Assembly (NCBI GenBank): GCA_934532985.1
Contig: CAKTAV010000006.1
Location: 1 to 64,000 of the forward strand
Direction: 5' to 3'
DNA from: an uncultured Butyricicoccus sp.
GTDB taxonomy: Bacteria; Bacillota; Clostridia; Oscillospirales; Butyricicoccaceae
DNA: 64,000 nucleotides
Shown here: one piece after another, positions 6,623 through 14,544 of the stretch
Position numbering within the stretch: position 1 is the first letter of the stretch
How the letters are laid out: each line of letters begins with the position of its first letter
Made by a program: the position numbers and the translations under genes
Notes under the pieces: generated by a model
Seen by the model: only the letters and a program-made list of their open reading frames with translations
Told to the model about the DNA's origin: nothing
Database searches by the model: none

Positions 6623-8377
6623 TTACTCCTTTATCGCCTGCACGCAGCAGCGAAACTCCTGTAAATACGACAGCGAACCCATCGCCAATACGGTACCCTC
6701 CGTACCGGCGTCATCCATCGCCCGCTGCGCCGCCTCGCGCATCGAGCATGCGCACACGCGGTCATGATACTGGCGCACACACTCCGCCAGCTTTTCTGCA
6801 TCCAGCGCACGCTGATTCTTCGGCGTCACCGTATACACAGCCTCCGCCAGCGGCGCAATCTCCGCCGCAATCTCGTTGTAATCTTTATCCGCCAGCACAC
6901 CCATCACCAAAATGATCGGGCTGTCCAACTGCTTTCTCTGCCGCAGTGTCTCACACAGCCGCGCAACCGCATTCGGGTTGTGCGCGCCATCCAGCACCAC
7001 GCGCGGCGACCGCGCGATTGTCTCCAATCGTCCGGGCCACCGGACATCACACAATCCATTGCGAATAGCCGTATCGTCCACCGAGACGCCGTTTGCATTC
7101 AGCACATGTGCCGCCGCAATCGCCTGCGCCGCATTGCGCATCTGCCAGCTTCCCGCCAATGACGTATGCCACCGTTCTCCGTCATATTGAAACTCTATTC
7201 CGTCCCAATCCACCGCAAGCAGCCGCATATCTTCATTCTTTGTCACAACCAGCGGGCTGTTTTGCTCCCGGCACAGCGCAGCGATTACCTGCTCCGCCTC
7301 CTCGCTCTGTCCCTGCATCACCACCGGAACGCCCGGGCGAAGGATACCACCCTTGACCACCGCAATCTTTGCCACGGTATTACCCAAAAATCGTGTGTGA
7401 TCGAGTCCAATCGAGGTCAGCAAGCTGAGCATTGTCGTCTGAATAACATTCGTTGCGTCCTCACGTCCGCCCATGCCGCATTCCAGCACTGCCATATCGC
7501 AACGATGCTCTGCAAAATACAGAAACGCCAGTGCTGTTTCGATTTCAAACGCCGTCGGAACCGCTTGTTCCTCTCGCAGCATCGCGTCTCTTTGCCACCG
7601 GATGCGCGACACCAGCGCCGCATACTCGTCCAGTGCAATGGTGTCTTCCCCAATTCTCCATGGCTCCATCGGATCAAATACCGCCGGTGACGAATACTGA
7701 CCCACACGATACCCCGCTTTGGTCAGAATCGTGCGCAGCATCGCGCCGACCGAGCCCTTGCCATTCGTGCCGGCAATGTGCAGAAATCGTGTCTGATTCT
7801 GCGGATTTCCCAGCCGAGCCAGCAGTTCCTTCAGCGGTCCCAAACCGAGTATCATACCGCTCTGCTTTGTAATCTCGCGGAGGTACTCCTGCGCCTGTTC
7901 TGCTGTCATTGGACGGCGGTCGTAGGTGCGAAACACAACGGGAATTTCTCCGTCCACTCTGCGCTCTTCGAGCAAGGTATAGTCCTGTTCGTCAAACGCA
8001 GGGAAATAGCGATCTCCCGCAATATCTGCGTCAATCTCCGTCAGATATAACCGATCCGCAAGCGGCAGCGCTTCCTGATACAGTCGCTCTCCGCCGCAAA
8101 TAAAGACGTCCCGCCCCGCGGCGCGCTCCAACGCATCGCGCAGACTGGAAACCGTGGTACAATGCTCCCGCTCCACCGAGCATGTCGAAGAGATCAAAAT
8201 CGTCTCCCGATTCGGCAGCGGGCGCCCAATTTCTTCATATGTCCGCCGTCCCATGATAATCACATGTCCCGTCGTCAATTCCCGGAAATGCGTCTTGTCC
8301 TCCGGTATGTTCCACGGTATCTGTCCGCCGCGTCCAATGACGCGCCCATGTGCATATGCTGCAATGATCGAAATCAT
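6623..8377 (-). CDS. Dihydrofolate reductase - folylpolyglutamate/dihydrofolate synthase fusion (DfrA-FolC)
   Basis: 584 residues joining two folate enzymes. Positions 1-156 are a complete DHFR: MISIIAAYAHGRVIG, PWNIPEDK with Trp22 and Asp27, IIMGRRTYEEIG and the NADPH-binding ICGGERLY near 93-100. Positions 157-584 are FolC: P-loop HIAGTNGKGSV (200-210), ECGMGGREDATNV, LTSIGLDHT, and VVLDGAHNPNA. The two are usually separate genes. No stop, frameshift or internal ribosome site separates them, so a single polypeptide is expected that reduces dihydrofolate and adds glutamate. First gene of the operon, with a GGGAGG ribosome site. Confidence 0.93.
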   Translation of the reverse strand: MISIIAAYAHGRVIGRGGQIPWNIPEDKTHFRELTTGHVIIMGRRTYEEIGRPLPNRETILISSTCSVEREHCTTVSSLRDALERAAGRDVFICGGERLYQEALPLADRLYLTEIDADIAGDRYFPAFDEQDYTLLEERRVDGEIPVVFRTYDRRPMTAEQAQEYLREITKQSGMILGLGPLKELLARLGNPQNQTRFLHIAGTNGKGSVGAMLRTILTKAGYRVGQYSSPAVFDPMEPWRIGEDTIALDEYAALVSRIRWQRDAMLREEQAVPTAFEIETALAFLYFAEHRCDMAVLECGMGGREDATNVIQTTMLSLLTSIGLDHTRFLGNTVAKIAVVKGGILRPGVPVVMQGQSEEAEQVIAALCREQNSPLVVTKNEDMRLLAVDWDGIEFQYDGERWHTSLAGSWQMRNAAQAIAAAHVLNANGVSVDDTAIRNGLCDVRWPGRLETIARSPRVVLDGAHNPNAVARLCETLRQRKQLDSPIILVMGVLADKDYNEIAAEIAPLAEAVYTVTPKNQRALDAEKLAECVRQYHDRVCACSMREAAQRAMDDAGTEGTVLAMGSLSYLQEFRCCVQAIKE

Positions 8378-8412
8378 ACCCGAAGCCTCCCTGTGTTCTT
8401 ACATGCTTATTT

Positions 8413-8441
8413 ATCTTACCATATTTTTTTCTGCTTTACAA
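8413..8441 (-). promoter_or_regulatory. Promoter of the folate operon
   Basis: On the minus strand TTGTAA (8436-8441), a 17-bp spacer and TAAGAT (8413-8418), 35 bp before the DHFR-FolC start. Confidence 0.55.
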
Positions 8442-8475
8442 TTACCACACGCCTTCCATATCCGTTTCCGCACAC

Positions 8476-8513
8476 AAAAAGGCGATGTCCGAATCATACC
8501 GTCAGACATCGCC
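8476..8513 (-). terminator. Terminator of the degV gene
   Basis: Perfect 9-bp stem GGCGATGTC / GACATCGCC, followed on the minus strand by a run of five T, just after the degV stop. Confidence 0.85.
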
Positions 8514-8526
8514 GCAAATACAAGTA

Positions 8527-9378
8527 TTACGGATTGCGCAGAACGCCAATACCGAGCAAGCCCGGTCCAGTGTGTACCGCAAGAGAGGCCGTGATCTGAT
8601 GCTCCGACACAATCTTGCTTCTGCCCATTTCCTTTTTCATGTCCTTCTTCAACAGCGTCGCCTGTTCCGCGGCGTCGCCATTCATTAACCCAAGCCATGC
8701 CGGGTTTTCTCCGGCAAAAGCCGATGCCAGCTCCAGCAGCTTTTTCTTCGCGTTCTTGTCGCCGCGAATGAGCGCCGCCGTATGATACTCGCCATCCTCC
8801 TTGCAGGTAATAATCGGACGAATCTTCAGCAGACTTCCTACTGTCGAGGTCACCGCACCAATGCGTCCTCCTGCTTTCAGATAATCCAGCGTGTCCATGT
8901 AGAAAAATACCGCCGAATCCTTTGCCTTTTCCGGCAGATAACGCGTTAGCTCTTCAAACTCCATGCCTTCCTTGATCTTTTCCGCCGCCCACATGGCAAC
9001 CAGACCGGCACCAATAGAAATATTGTTGGTATCCAAAACAAACGACGGAATTTCCGGATGCTCGGAGAGTACAATGGAAACCGTCGAAATCGTGCTGCTC
9101 AATTTATGCGAAACATCAATGGCAACAATGCTCTCATATCCGTCCGCAATAATGCGCTGAACCATATCTTCTACCGCCTGAAACGACGGCGTCGAGGTCT
9201 TGGGAATCTCTGCCGGGAAACGACGATATACCTCCAGCGGGTCCATCACGCCATCCAGACGCTCTTCTCCCTCATATCCAATTGTAAACGGCAGGACATA
9301 AATGGAATGCTTCTTGCAATAGCTTGCTTCCAAATCACATCCAGAATCAATTAACAGCGCAACTTTTTGTTTACTCAT
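8527..9378 (-). CDS. DegV family fatty-acid-binding protein
   Basis: 283 residues from ATG 9378, which has GAGGTAAGGA upstream and precedes the conserved KVALLIDSGCDL. DegV/FakB proteins bind a fatty acid and, in the FakAB system, present it to the FakA kinase. Family features seen: STPSFQAVEDM, AIDVSHKLSST, VLDTNNISIGAGL and DTLDYLKAGGRIG. A cytosolic single-domain protein with normal length. It stands alone between its own promoter and terminator, and no fakA is nearby. Confidence 0.92.
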   Translation of the reverse strand: MSKQKVALLIDSGCDLEASYCKKHSIYVLPFTIGYEGEERLDGVMDPLEVYRRFPAEIPKTSTPSFQAVEDMVQRIIADGYESIVAIDVSHKLSSTISTVSIVLSEHPEIPSFVLDTNNISIGAGLVAMWAAEKIKEGMEFEELTRYLPEKAKDSAVFFYMDTLDYLKAGGRIGAVTSTVGSLLKIRPIITCKEDGEYHTAALIRGDKNAKKKLLELASAFAGENPAWLGLMNGDAAEQATLLKKDMKKEMGRSKIVSEHQITASLAVHTGPGLLGIGVLRNP

Positions 9379-9418
9379 TGTCCTTACCTCAAATGTAGTT
9401 TTCAGAACCTTTTTATAT

Positions 9419-9447
9419 ATTATGTCATACTCATTCTGCTCTGTCAA
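9419..9447 (-). promoter_or_regulatory. Promoter of degV
   Basis: On the minus strand TTGACA (9442-9447), a 17-bp spacer and CATAAT (9419-9424), about 40 bp upstream of the start. Confidence 0.7.
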
Positions 9448-9508
9448 TCCCTTCCCGCCGTTCCCGTCACTTTTTGCCTGATTCTCCACACTATTCCCCT
9501 GCTGTGGA

Positions 9509-9537
9509 TTGATTTCACCGAGGTAATATGCTATGAT
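9509..9537 (+). promoter_or_regulatory. Promoter of the 43-residue membrane protein gene
   Basis: TTGATT (9509-9514), 17-bp spacer, TATGAT (9532-9537), 23 bp before ATG 9561. Confidence 0.6.
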
Positions 9538-9560
9538 TACCCACAAAGGAGGAAGTTTGT

Positions 9561-9692
9561 ATGCAGAAGCTTCGAGAAAAATTACAGAGAAAGCACCTCG
9601 GCAAGAGCATTCTCGCTCTCATCGGCGCCATTATTCTCATTGTTGTCGGCTATTTTGTCGCCTACGGTGTGACTCTGTTCTTTACGGTATAA
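9561..9692 (+). CDS. Small single-pass membrane protein, 43 residues
   Basis: ATG 9561 is preceded by a strong AAAGGAGG ribosome site (9546-9553), a sigma-A-like promoter, and is followed by its own terminator, so this is very likely a real gene despite its size. The protein has a basic N-terminus (MQKLREKLQRKHLGK) and one hydrophobic helix from about residue 16 to the end (SILALIGAIILIVVGYF, VAYGVTLFFTV). The layout predicts N-in orientation with no soluble C-terminal part. I recognise no family; it could be a peptide that regulates a membrane complex or a stress peptide. Confidence 0.7.
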   Translation: MQKLREKLQRKHLGKSILALIGAIILIVVGYFVAYGVTLFFTV

Positions 9693-9710
9693 ACATCCGT
9701 CCCAAAAGGC

Positions 9711-9765
9711 AAAGCACAGCGAAAGGACCCCATCCATCCTTGGAGTTCCTTCGCTGTGCTTTTTT
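9711..9765 (+). terminator. Terminator of the small membrane protein gene
   Basis: AAAGCACAGCGAAAGGA pairs with TCCTTCGCTGTGCTTT (one bulge) across a 19-nt loop; a run of T follows at about 9760-9765. Confidence 0.8.
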
Positions 9766-9777
9766 CTGTTCTCGTAC

Positions 9778-9811
9778 AAAAAGGCACTCCCTGCGCATGC
9801 AGGAAGTGCCT
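9778..9811 (-). terminator. Terminator of ilvC
   Basis: On the minus strand AGGCACTTCCTGC / GCAGGGAGTGCCT (one wobble) with a 4-nt loop and a TTTTT tail, 35 bp after the ilvC stop. Confidence 0.8.
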
Positions 9812-9845
9812 CTGTTTTCATTCAATAAGTGACACAAAGCCCCAA

Positions 9846-10871
9846 TTAGTTGTTGATCAGCTTGTCGTCCTCGTTGTTCCAGCTGTACAGCTTGCGGATC
9901 TCTTCGCCAACTGCCTCAGACGGATGCTCCGCAGCCTTTCTTCTCATAGCGCGGAAGTGTACCTGACGGCCTGCCGGAGACATGTCAAGCAGGAATTCCT
10001 TTGCGAAGGTACCGTCCTGAATGTCGGACAGAATCTTCTTCATTGCCTTCTTGGTGTCCTCGGTGATCAGCTTCGGACCGGTGATGTAGTCGCCGTACTC
10101 AGCAGTGTTGGAGATGGAGTAGCGCATGCCTGCAAAACCAGACTGGTAAATCAGGTCAACGATCAGCTTCATCTCATGGATGCACTCGAAGTATGCGTTA
10201 CGCGGATCATAGCCAGCCTCGCACAGAGTCTCAAAGCCAGCCTGCATCAGAGCACAAATGCCGCCGCACAGTACAGCCTGCTCGCCGAACAGGTCAGTCT
10301 CAGTCTCAGTGCGGAAGGTGGTCTCCAGAACGCCAGCGCGAGCGCCGCCGATACCCAGAGCGTATGCCAGTGCGATCTCCTGTGCCTTGCCGGTAGCATC
10401 CTGCTCAACAGCGATCAGGCACGGAACACCCTTGCCTTCCTGATACTCGGAACGAACGGTGTGACCCGGGCCCTTCGGTGCGATCATGGTAACGTCAACG
10501 TCCTTCGGCGGGTTGATGCAACCAAAATGGATATTGAAGCCATGTGCGAACATCAGCATGTTGCCTGCTTCCAGATTCGGCTCGATATCCTTCTTATACA
10601 TGTCAGCCTGCTTCTCATCGTTGATCAGAATCATGATGATATCAGCCTGCTTTGCAGCCTCTGCTGCGGTATATACTTCAAAGCCCTGCTTAACAGCCTT
10701 GTCCCAAGACTTAGAGCCTTCATACAGACCAATTACAACATGGCAGCCAGAATCCTTCAGATTCAGAGCATGCGCATGTCCCTGGCTGCCGTAACCGATA
10801 ATTGCAATCGTCTTGCCATCCAGCATCGCCAGATTACAATCTTCCTGATAAAAAATTTTCGCTTCAGCCAT
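9846..10871 (-). CDS. ilvC: Ketol-acid reductoisomerase
   Basis: 341 residues from ATG 10871, chosen for AGGAGG 9 nt upstream. Catalyses the Mg-dependent isomerisation and NADPH reduction of acetolactate/acetohydroxybutyrate in valine, leucine and isoleucine synthesis. The N-terminal Rossmann domain has GYGSQGHAHALNLKDSG near residue 25. Metal-site and substrate residues lie in the knotted C-terminal domain: DLFGEQAVLCGG, GYDPRNAYFECIHE, and MRYSISNTAEYGD. Class I (short form) length. The other ilv genes are not adjacent: it is monocistronic behind a consensus promoter. Confidence 0.97.
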   Translation of the reverse strand: MAEAKIFYQEDCNLAMLDGKTIAIIGYGSQGHAHALNLKDSGCHVVIGLYEGSKSWDKAVKQGFEVYTAAEAAKQADIIMILINDEKQADMYKKDIEPNLEAGNMLMFAHGFNIHFGCINPPKDVDVTMIAPKGPGHTVRSEYQEGKGVPCLIAVEQDATGKAQEIALAYALGIGGARAGVLETTFRTETETDLFGEQAVLCGGICALMQAGFETLCEAGYDPRNAYFECIHEMKLIVDLIYQSGFAGMRYSISNTAEYGDYITGPKLITEDTKKAMKKILSDIQDGTFAKEFLLDMSPAGRQVHFRAMRRKAAEHPSEAVGEEIRKLYSWNNEDDKLINN

Positions 10872-10949
10872 AACATTTATCCTCCTAAAACTACAGTAGT
10901 TTGAATATTGGCCAGAATATCCGTCCGAAATTTCTTTCGTCTGGAATTT

Positions 10950-10978
10950 ATTATAGTACAACCGTGTATCCCTGTCAA
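10950..10978 (-). promoter_or_regulatory. Consensus promoter of ilvC
   Basis: On the minus strand a perfect TTGACA (10973-10978), 17-bp spacer, TATAAT (10950-10955). The leader to the start is about 75 nt, too short for a T-box, and I see no attenuator in it. Confidence 0.85.
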
Positions 10979-11098
10979 TCAAACTTGACTCATTTTTTAC
11001 CGAAAAATGTATCAATACTTTTTGAAACTTTGTGATTTGTTTTGGTCAAAAGAAAAGAGGCTGTACTCCAAAAGAAGTATTGCCTCTTGCTCATTCTC

Positions 11099-11296
11099 TC
11101 AGTATGTGCCGCTACTTTCGCTCGGTATCACAATGGCAGCAATAATATACGCCAGCACACCGCTTCCGCCGCAGGCACAGAAGATAATCCATGCCAAACG
11201 AACAATCGTCGGGTCCAAATTAAAATACTCTGCAATCCCCCCACAGACGCCAGCAATCATTTTACCCGATTCTACTCGATATAAACGCTTATTCAT
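11099..11296 (-). CDS. PspC domain protein
   Basis: 65 residues from ATG 11296, which has GGAGGGGA at good spacing. The PspC signature runs RLYRVESGKMIAGVCGGIAEYF, followed by NLDPTIVRLAWIIF and a hydrophobic C-terminal helix (GSGVLAYIIAAIVIP). Single-domain PspC proteins are small membrane proteins linked to envelope stress or toxin neutralisation. It is monocistronic, and no PspA or other partner is near. Confidence 0.9.
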   Translation of the reverse strand: MNKRLYRVESGKMIAGVCGGIAEYFNLDPTIVRLAWIIFCACGGSGVLAYIIAAIVIPSESSGTY

Positions 11297-11389
11297 GCTC
11301 ATTCCCCTCCTATTCTGGAACACTGAGTGAATTTTGTTTTGTCTTATTATAATCGCCAAGCAGCACAATGTCAACGAAAAGCAAAAAAC

Positions 11390-11416
11390 AGGAGCGTCTC
11401 CATCCGGAAACGCTCC
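11390..11416 (-). terminator. Terminator of the NlpC/P60 gene
   Basis: On the minus strand AGGAGCGTTTCC / GGAGACGCTCCT (one wobble), 4-nt loop GGAT, then GTTTTTTG. Confidence 0.85.
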
Positions 11417-11430
11417 TATGTAGATTCCAT

Positions 11431-12180
11431 TTACTTTACCTTGAAACGACCTGCGCCAACATAGCGGCTTGCATAATACTTTTCCGACAGGCTAGAAGTA
11501 ACAACGCCCGTTCTAGAATTTGCCGCGTGAATGAAGTTGCCGTTGCCGATGTAGATACCAACATGGCTTACCCCGCTGCCGCTGGTGTTGAAGAATACCA
11601 GATAGCCCTTTTTCAGGTTGTCGCGTGAAACCTTAATGCTGGCTGAGTACTGCGAGCTGGAGGTTCTCGGAATCGAAACACCGCACTTGGAATATACCCA
11701 CTGGCACAGGCCGGAACAGTCAAAACTGTTCGGACCGGTTGCGCCGTATACATAATCACAGCCCAGCTTGGTCTTTGCAAGAGCAACCACGTTATTACGG
11801 AACGTCTGGCTTGCACTCGGCGTTGTGTCGGTGCTGCTATTATCGTTTCCCGGCTTCACATCGCCGTCATTTCTATTGGTCTCGCCCTTATCCGTGCTGG
11901 ATGCTTCGCCTTCAATCTTAACGTAGTTCTTGCTGACATAACCGGTAACACCGTTTACCTTTACCTTGTACCAGTTGCCGGAAGAGGAAGTCTTCAGAAC
12001 CGTGCGGCTCATATCCTTTGTCATAACAGCAACGACTTCACTGGAGCTATTGCCCTTCTTGTGAAGATTGGTATTGACGGTGGCCGTAACCTTCGTAGCA
12101 AACGCGCTGGTTGCAACTGCGGCAAACAGCACGCCAGAAATCAATGTAACCTTCCATTCTTTTTTGCGTAAAAAGTGCAT
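11431..12180 (-). CDS. Secreted SH3 - NlpC/P60 cell-wall peptidase
   Basis: 249 residues. A signal peptide (KKEWKVTLISGVLFAAVATSAFA, split about residue 28) leads into a bacterial SH3 domain (about 30-90, VNTNLHKKGNSSS and GNWYKVKVNGVTGYVSKNYV), then a Ser/Thr/Asp linker and a C-terminal NlpC/P60 domain (about 125-249). Catalytic Cys lies in NSFDCSGL, His in SHVGIYIGNG, and the third polar residue His in FIHAANS. Such enzymes cleave gamma-D-Glu-diamino acid bonds in peptidoglycan. Monocistronic with its own promoter and terminator. Confidence 0.93.
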   Translation of the reverse strand: MHFLRKKEWKVTLISGVLFAAVATSAFATKVTATVNTNLHKKGNSSSEVVAVMTKDMSRTVLKTSSSGNWYKVKVNGVTGYVSKNYVKIEGEASSTDKGETNRNDGDVKPGNDNSSTDTTPSASQTFRNNVVALAKTKLGCDYVYGATGPNSFDCSGLCQWVYSKCGVSIPRTSSSQYSASIKVSRDNLKKGYLVFFNTSGSGVSHVGIYIGNGNFIHAANSRTGVVTSSLSEKYYASRYVGAGRFKVK

Positions 12181-12268
12181 TGTCGGAATTTCCTTTCTCT
12201 ATTTCATGTTCCTAAATCGTAAATCTTATGTAATAATCTTGACTCCAATTTGTAATCAATTTGTAATT

Positions 12269-12297
12269 ATAATACACGATCCCTTAGGCATTGTCAA
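12269..12297 (-). promoter_or_regulatory. Promoter of the NlpC/P60 gene
   Basis: On the minus strand TTGACA (12292-12297), 17-bp spacer, TATTAT (12269-12274). The leader is about 80 nt and AT-rich. Confidence 0.75.
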
Positions 12298-12534
12298 TAG
12301 GTTTTCGTAAAACTCCGTTCATTTTTTGTCAACAATTCAGATATTTTGTCTGTTTATCGGGCTGTTTTTATCATTTCTCTTCATTTTTCTGTAATATTTC
12401 TGTAACATTTCAATCAAAATTTTTCTTCACCTCCCCTCTCAACCTTATAACCAAACCGAAATTTATGTAACCCAATATTCCGTTTTCAATAAATTACACC
12501 CCAGCAGCAAGTAAAGTCCGCATCCTGAAAGCAA

Positions 12535-12570
12535 AAAGAAAAAGCACCGAAACAAATCTGTTTCGGTGCT
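12535..12570 (-). terminator. Terminator of tRNA-Ser
   Basis: On the minus strand AGCACCGAAAC / GTTTCGGTGCT, 6-nt loop, then TTTTTCTTT; 8 nt after the tRNA 3' end. Confidence 0.85.
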
Positions 12571-12577
12571 CTTCTTC

Positions 12578-12668
12578 TGGCGGAGAGTCAGGGATTTGAA
12601 CCCTGGGTACGCTCATCACGCACACACGATTTCCAGTCGTGCGCCTTCGACCACTCAGCCAACTCTCC
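12578..12668 (-). tRNA. tRNA-Ser(GGA)
   Basis: 91 nt including an encoded CCA. The acceptor GGAGAGT pairs with ACTCTCC; the D arm TGGCTGAGTGGTCGA is typical of serine tRNA. The anticodon arm CACGACT-GGA-AATCGTG gives anticodon GGA, reading UCC/UCU. There is a long variable arm and a T arm with GGTTCAAATCC. Class II structure fits serine. Confidence 0.95.
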
Positions 12669-12774
12669 ATATCCCGTTGTGCTTGCCAATCTCTCAGCAA
12701 CGTCGTTTATTATATCTCATTGCCCGCGCTTCGTCAAGCGTTTTTGGCAAACTTTTTTACTCTTTTCTATTTTC

Positions 12775-13146
12775 TCATCCTCGGCGCATCGCTTCGCGCT
12801 CCCGATACAGCTCGCCATACAGCTGCAAAGACGTCCAGCTCTCGTTAGTCGGCGTCACAACCGCCTTCAAATCAATGCGAATCTGGTTATGTTTCAATGC
12901 AGCCAGTACCGCGTCAATGTCCTCGCTCTCCAAACCAGCCATCACCAGCATCGGCTCGGTAAACTCCGGCCATAGGAACGCCTTGTCGTGCCCCGTTTCC
13001 TCTGCAATGACAGTCTGTAACGGCTGGGCATACTGTGTGGTCGGTACCGGTATAACAACAATCTGTAATTCCCGCATCACATCCGCCAAATGCCGCTGTC
13101 GATCCTCCGGCAGCGCATAGACGAGCATCTTCTTTTTCATCGCCAT
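12775..13146 (-). CDS. DUF3783 domain protein
   Basis: 123 residues from ATG 13146 (GAGGAGAG upstream). A small cytosolic protein with an N-terminal MKKKMLVYALPEDRQRHL strand and a central FLWPEFTEPMLVMAGL motif typical of DUF3783. The C-terminal KAVVTPTNESWTSLQLYGEL is also characteristic. It follows the rhodanese-TtcA gene by 13 bp and is probably in one transcript. Function unknown; linkage to a tRNA-thiolation-type enzyme is the only clue. Confidence 0.85.
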   Translation of the reverse strand: MAMKKKMLVYALPEDRQRHLADVMRELQIVVIPVPTTQYAQPLQTVIAEETGHDKAFLWPEFTEPMLVMAGLESEDIDAVLAALKHNQIRIDLKAVVTPTNESWTSLQLYGELYREREAMRRG

Positions 13147-13159
13147 ACTTTCTCTCCTC

Positions 13160-14290
13160 TTACACCTCGTCATAAGTATCCAAGAAATGATGTCGCTCCC
13201 CCTTCGACTTATAAGAGATCACCGTGTCCAAATTAACATTCTCCACACTCTTAAAGATATTGCCCTCGACAAACGGATTCTTTTTCTTCAGCTCCTGAAT
13301 TAATCCCTTGATTTCCAGCCGTTTGGACTTGGTCTCTTCATTCGTACAGGTTGCGCAGTTCTCCGTAAACTTGCACGCACACTGAATAAAGCGCAGGCCA
13401 TTGTAATCCCGCCACGCCTTAATGTCGTCCTCGCGAATCAGATACAGGGGGCGGATCAGCTCCATTCCCTCAAAATTCGTGCTGTGCAGCTTCGGCATCA
13501 TGGTCTGCACCTGTGCACCGTACAGCATTCCCATCAGAATCGTCTCAATGACATCATCATAATGATGTCCCAATGCAATCTTATTGCAACCCATCTCCTT
13601 GGCATAGCTATACAGATGTCCGCGCCGCATACGAGCGCATAGATAGCACGGTGATTTTTCAATGTGAAACACCGATTCGAAAATATTGGATTCATACACC
13701 TGAATCGGCACCTTGAGCTTGCGCGCATTCTGCTCAATCACATGACGGTTCTCCGCGCTGTAGCCCGGATCCATCACCAAAAACTTGACCTCAAACGGAA
13801 TTTCACTGTACTTGTGCAGCTCCTGAAACAGCTTTGCCATCAGCATCGAATCCTTGCCGCCCGAAATACATACCGCCACACAATCGTCCGGCTTGACCAG
13901 CTCATATTGACGAATAGCCTTGGTAAACTTGGACCAGATGCTCTTGCGGAATTTTTTCTGCAAGCTGCGTTCTACCTGTCGGCTGTATTCATCGCTCTCC
14001 GTGCGGCTCATTTCCAGCATCAGCCACGCCATGTATCCGCCTTCTAGGTTCACCGCATCGTATCCCTTCTCACACAGTGCTTCTGCCACCGGACGGCTCT
14101 TTTCACCGCGCGCGCAGAATACGATAACCTTCCGATCCTTCTTCAGTGTCGGATTGGCGGTCAGCTCTTCCGCCGGAATCGCCAAGGCCTCCGGAATACT
14201 GCCGTGAGAAACCTCAATTTCTCCGCGAATGTCCACCAGACGGTAGCTCTCCTCCGGCATTTCCTGAAGCTGTTGTACGGTGATTTCCAT
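13160..14290 (-). CDS. Rhodanese - TtcA-like PP-loop sulfurtransferase fusion
   Basis: 376 residues from ATG 14290 (GAGGAG at -9; the earlier ATG overlaps this ribosome site). Residues 1-95 form a rhodanese domain with active Cys59 in VFCARGEKSRP. Residues about 105-376 form a TtcA-type PP-loop ATPase: SGGKDSM at 143-149, a CxxC pair (Cys215, Cys218) in SPCYLCARMRRG, GHHYDDVIET, and a C-terminal CACKFTENCATC cluster. The family makes 2-thiocytidine or similar in tRNA. The fused rhodanese would give a persulfide donor in cis. Substrate not proven. Confidence 0.88.
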   Translation of the reverse strand: MEITVQQLQEMPEESYRLVDIRGEIEVSHGSIPEALAIPAEELTANPTLKKDRKVIVFCARGEKSRPVAEALCEKGYDAVNLEGGYMAWLMLEMSRTESDEYSRQVERSLQKKFRKSIWSKFTKAIRQYELVKPDDCVAVCISGGKDSMLMAKLFQELHKYSEIPFEVKFLVMDPGYSAENRHVIEQNARKLKVPIQVYESNIFESVFHIEKSPCYLCARMRRGHLYSYAKEMGCNKIALGHHYDDVIETILMGMLYGAQVQTMMPKLHSTNFEGMELIRPLYLIREDDIKAWRDYNGLRFIQCACKFTENCATCTNEETKSKRLEIKGLIQELKKKNPFVEGNIFKSVENVNLDTVISYKSKGERHHFLDTYDEV

Positions 14291-14500
14291 CAGTATACTC
14301 CTCACTATCTCACAAAAAACTCATTTCATTCGGTATTACTATACCGTTATTGTCGCACCACGTCAAGAATTCTGCCCGATGTTTTCTCTGTGTTTTCCGC
14401 TATTCCGTGTAGATCATATCGTTTCCTTGTGTTTCGCCGACCGATCGGTATTTTTCGAAACGCCATGGCACGATGCAGCCGACAGCATAAAATAGAATAA

Positions 14501-14530
14501 GGCCGCTGCACAATGTTCTGCACAGCGGCC
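14501..14530 (-). terminator. Terminator of the Na/Pi symporter gene
   Basis: GGCCGCTG / CAGCGGCC stem with inner pairs; the minus strand continues TTATTCTATTTT. It lies 15 bp after the stop. Confidence 0.75.
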
Positions 14531-14544
14531 CTGTTTGTCATTTC

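Larger units (their letters stand above)
12181..12577. other. 397-bp AT-rich gap between the NlpC/P60 gene and tRNA-Ser
   Basis: Holds the NlpC/P60 promoter (12269-12297), about 200 bp of AT-rich sequence without hairpins or plausible frames, and the terminator of the tRNA transcript at 12543-12570. No gene is visible. Confidence 0.6.

Noticed and set aside
9756..10904. A 382-codon plus-strand frame over ilvC
   Set aside because: Antisense shadow of a certain ilvC gene with consensus promoter; no motif or ribosome site.
10872..10949. T-box or attenuator before ilvC
   Set aside because: The leader is only about 75 nt with no T-box sequence or terminator.
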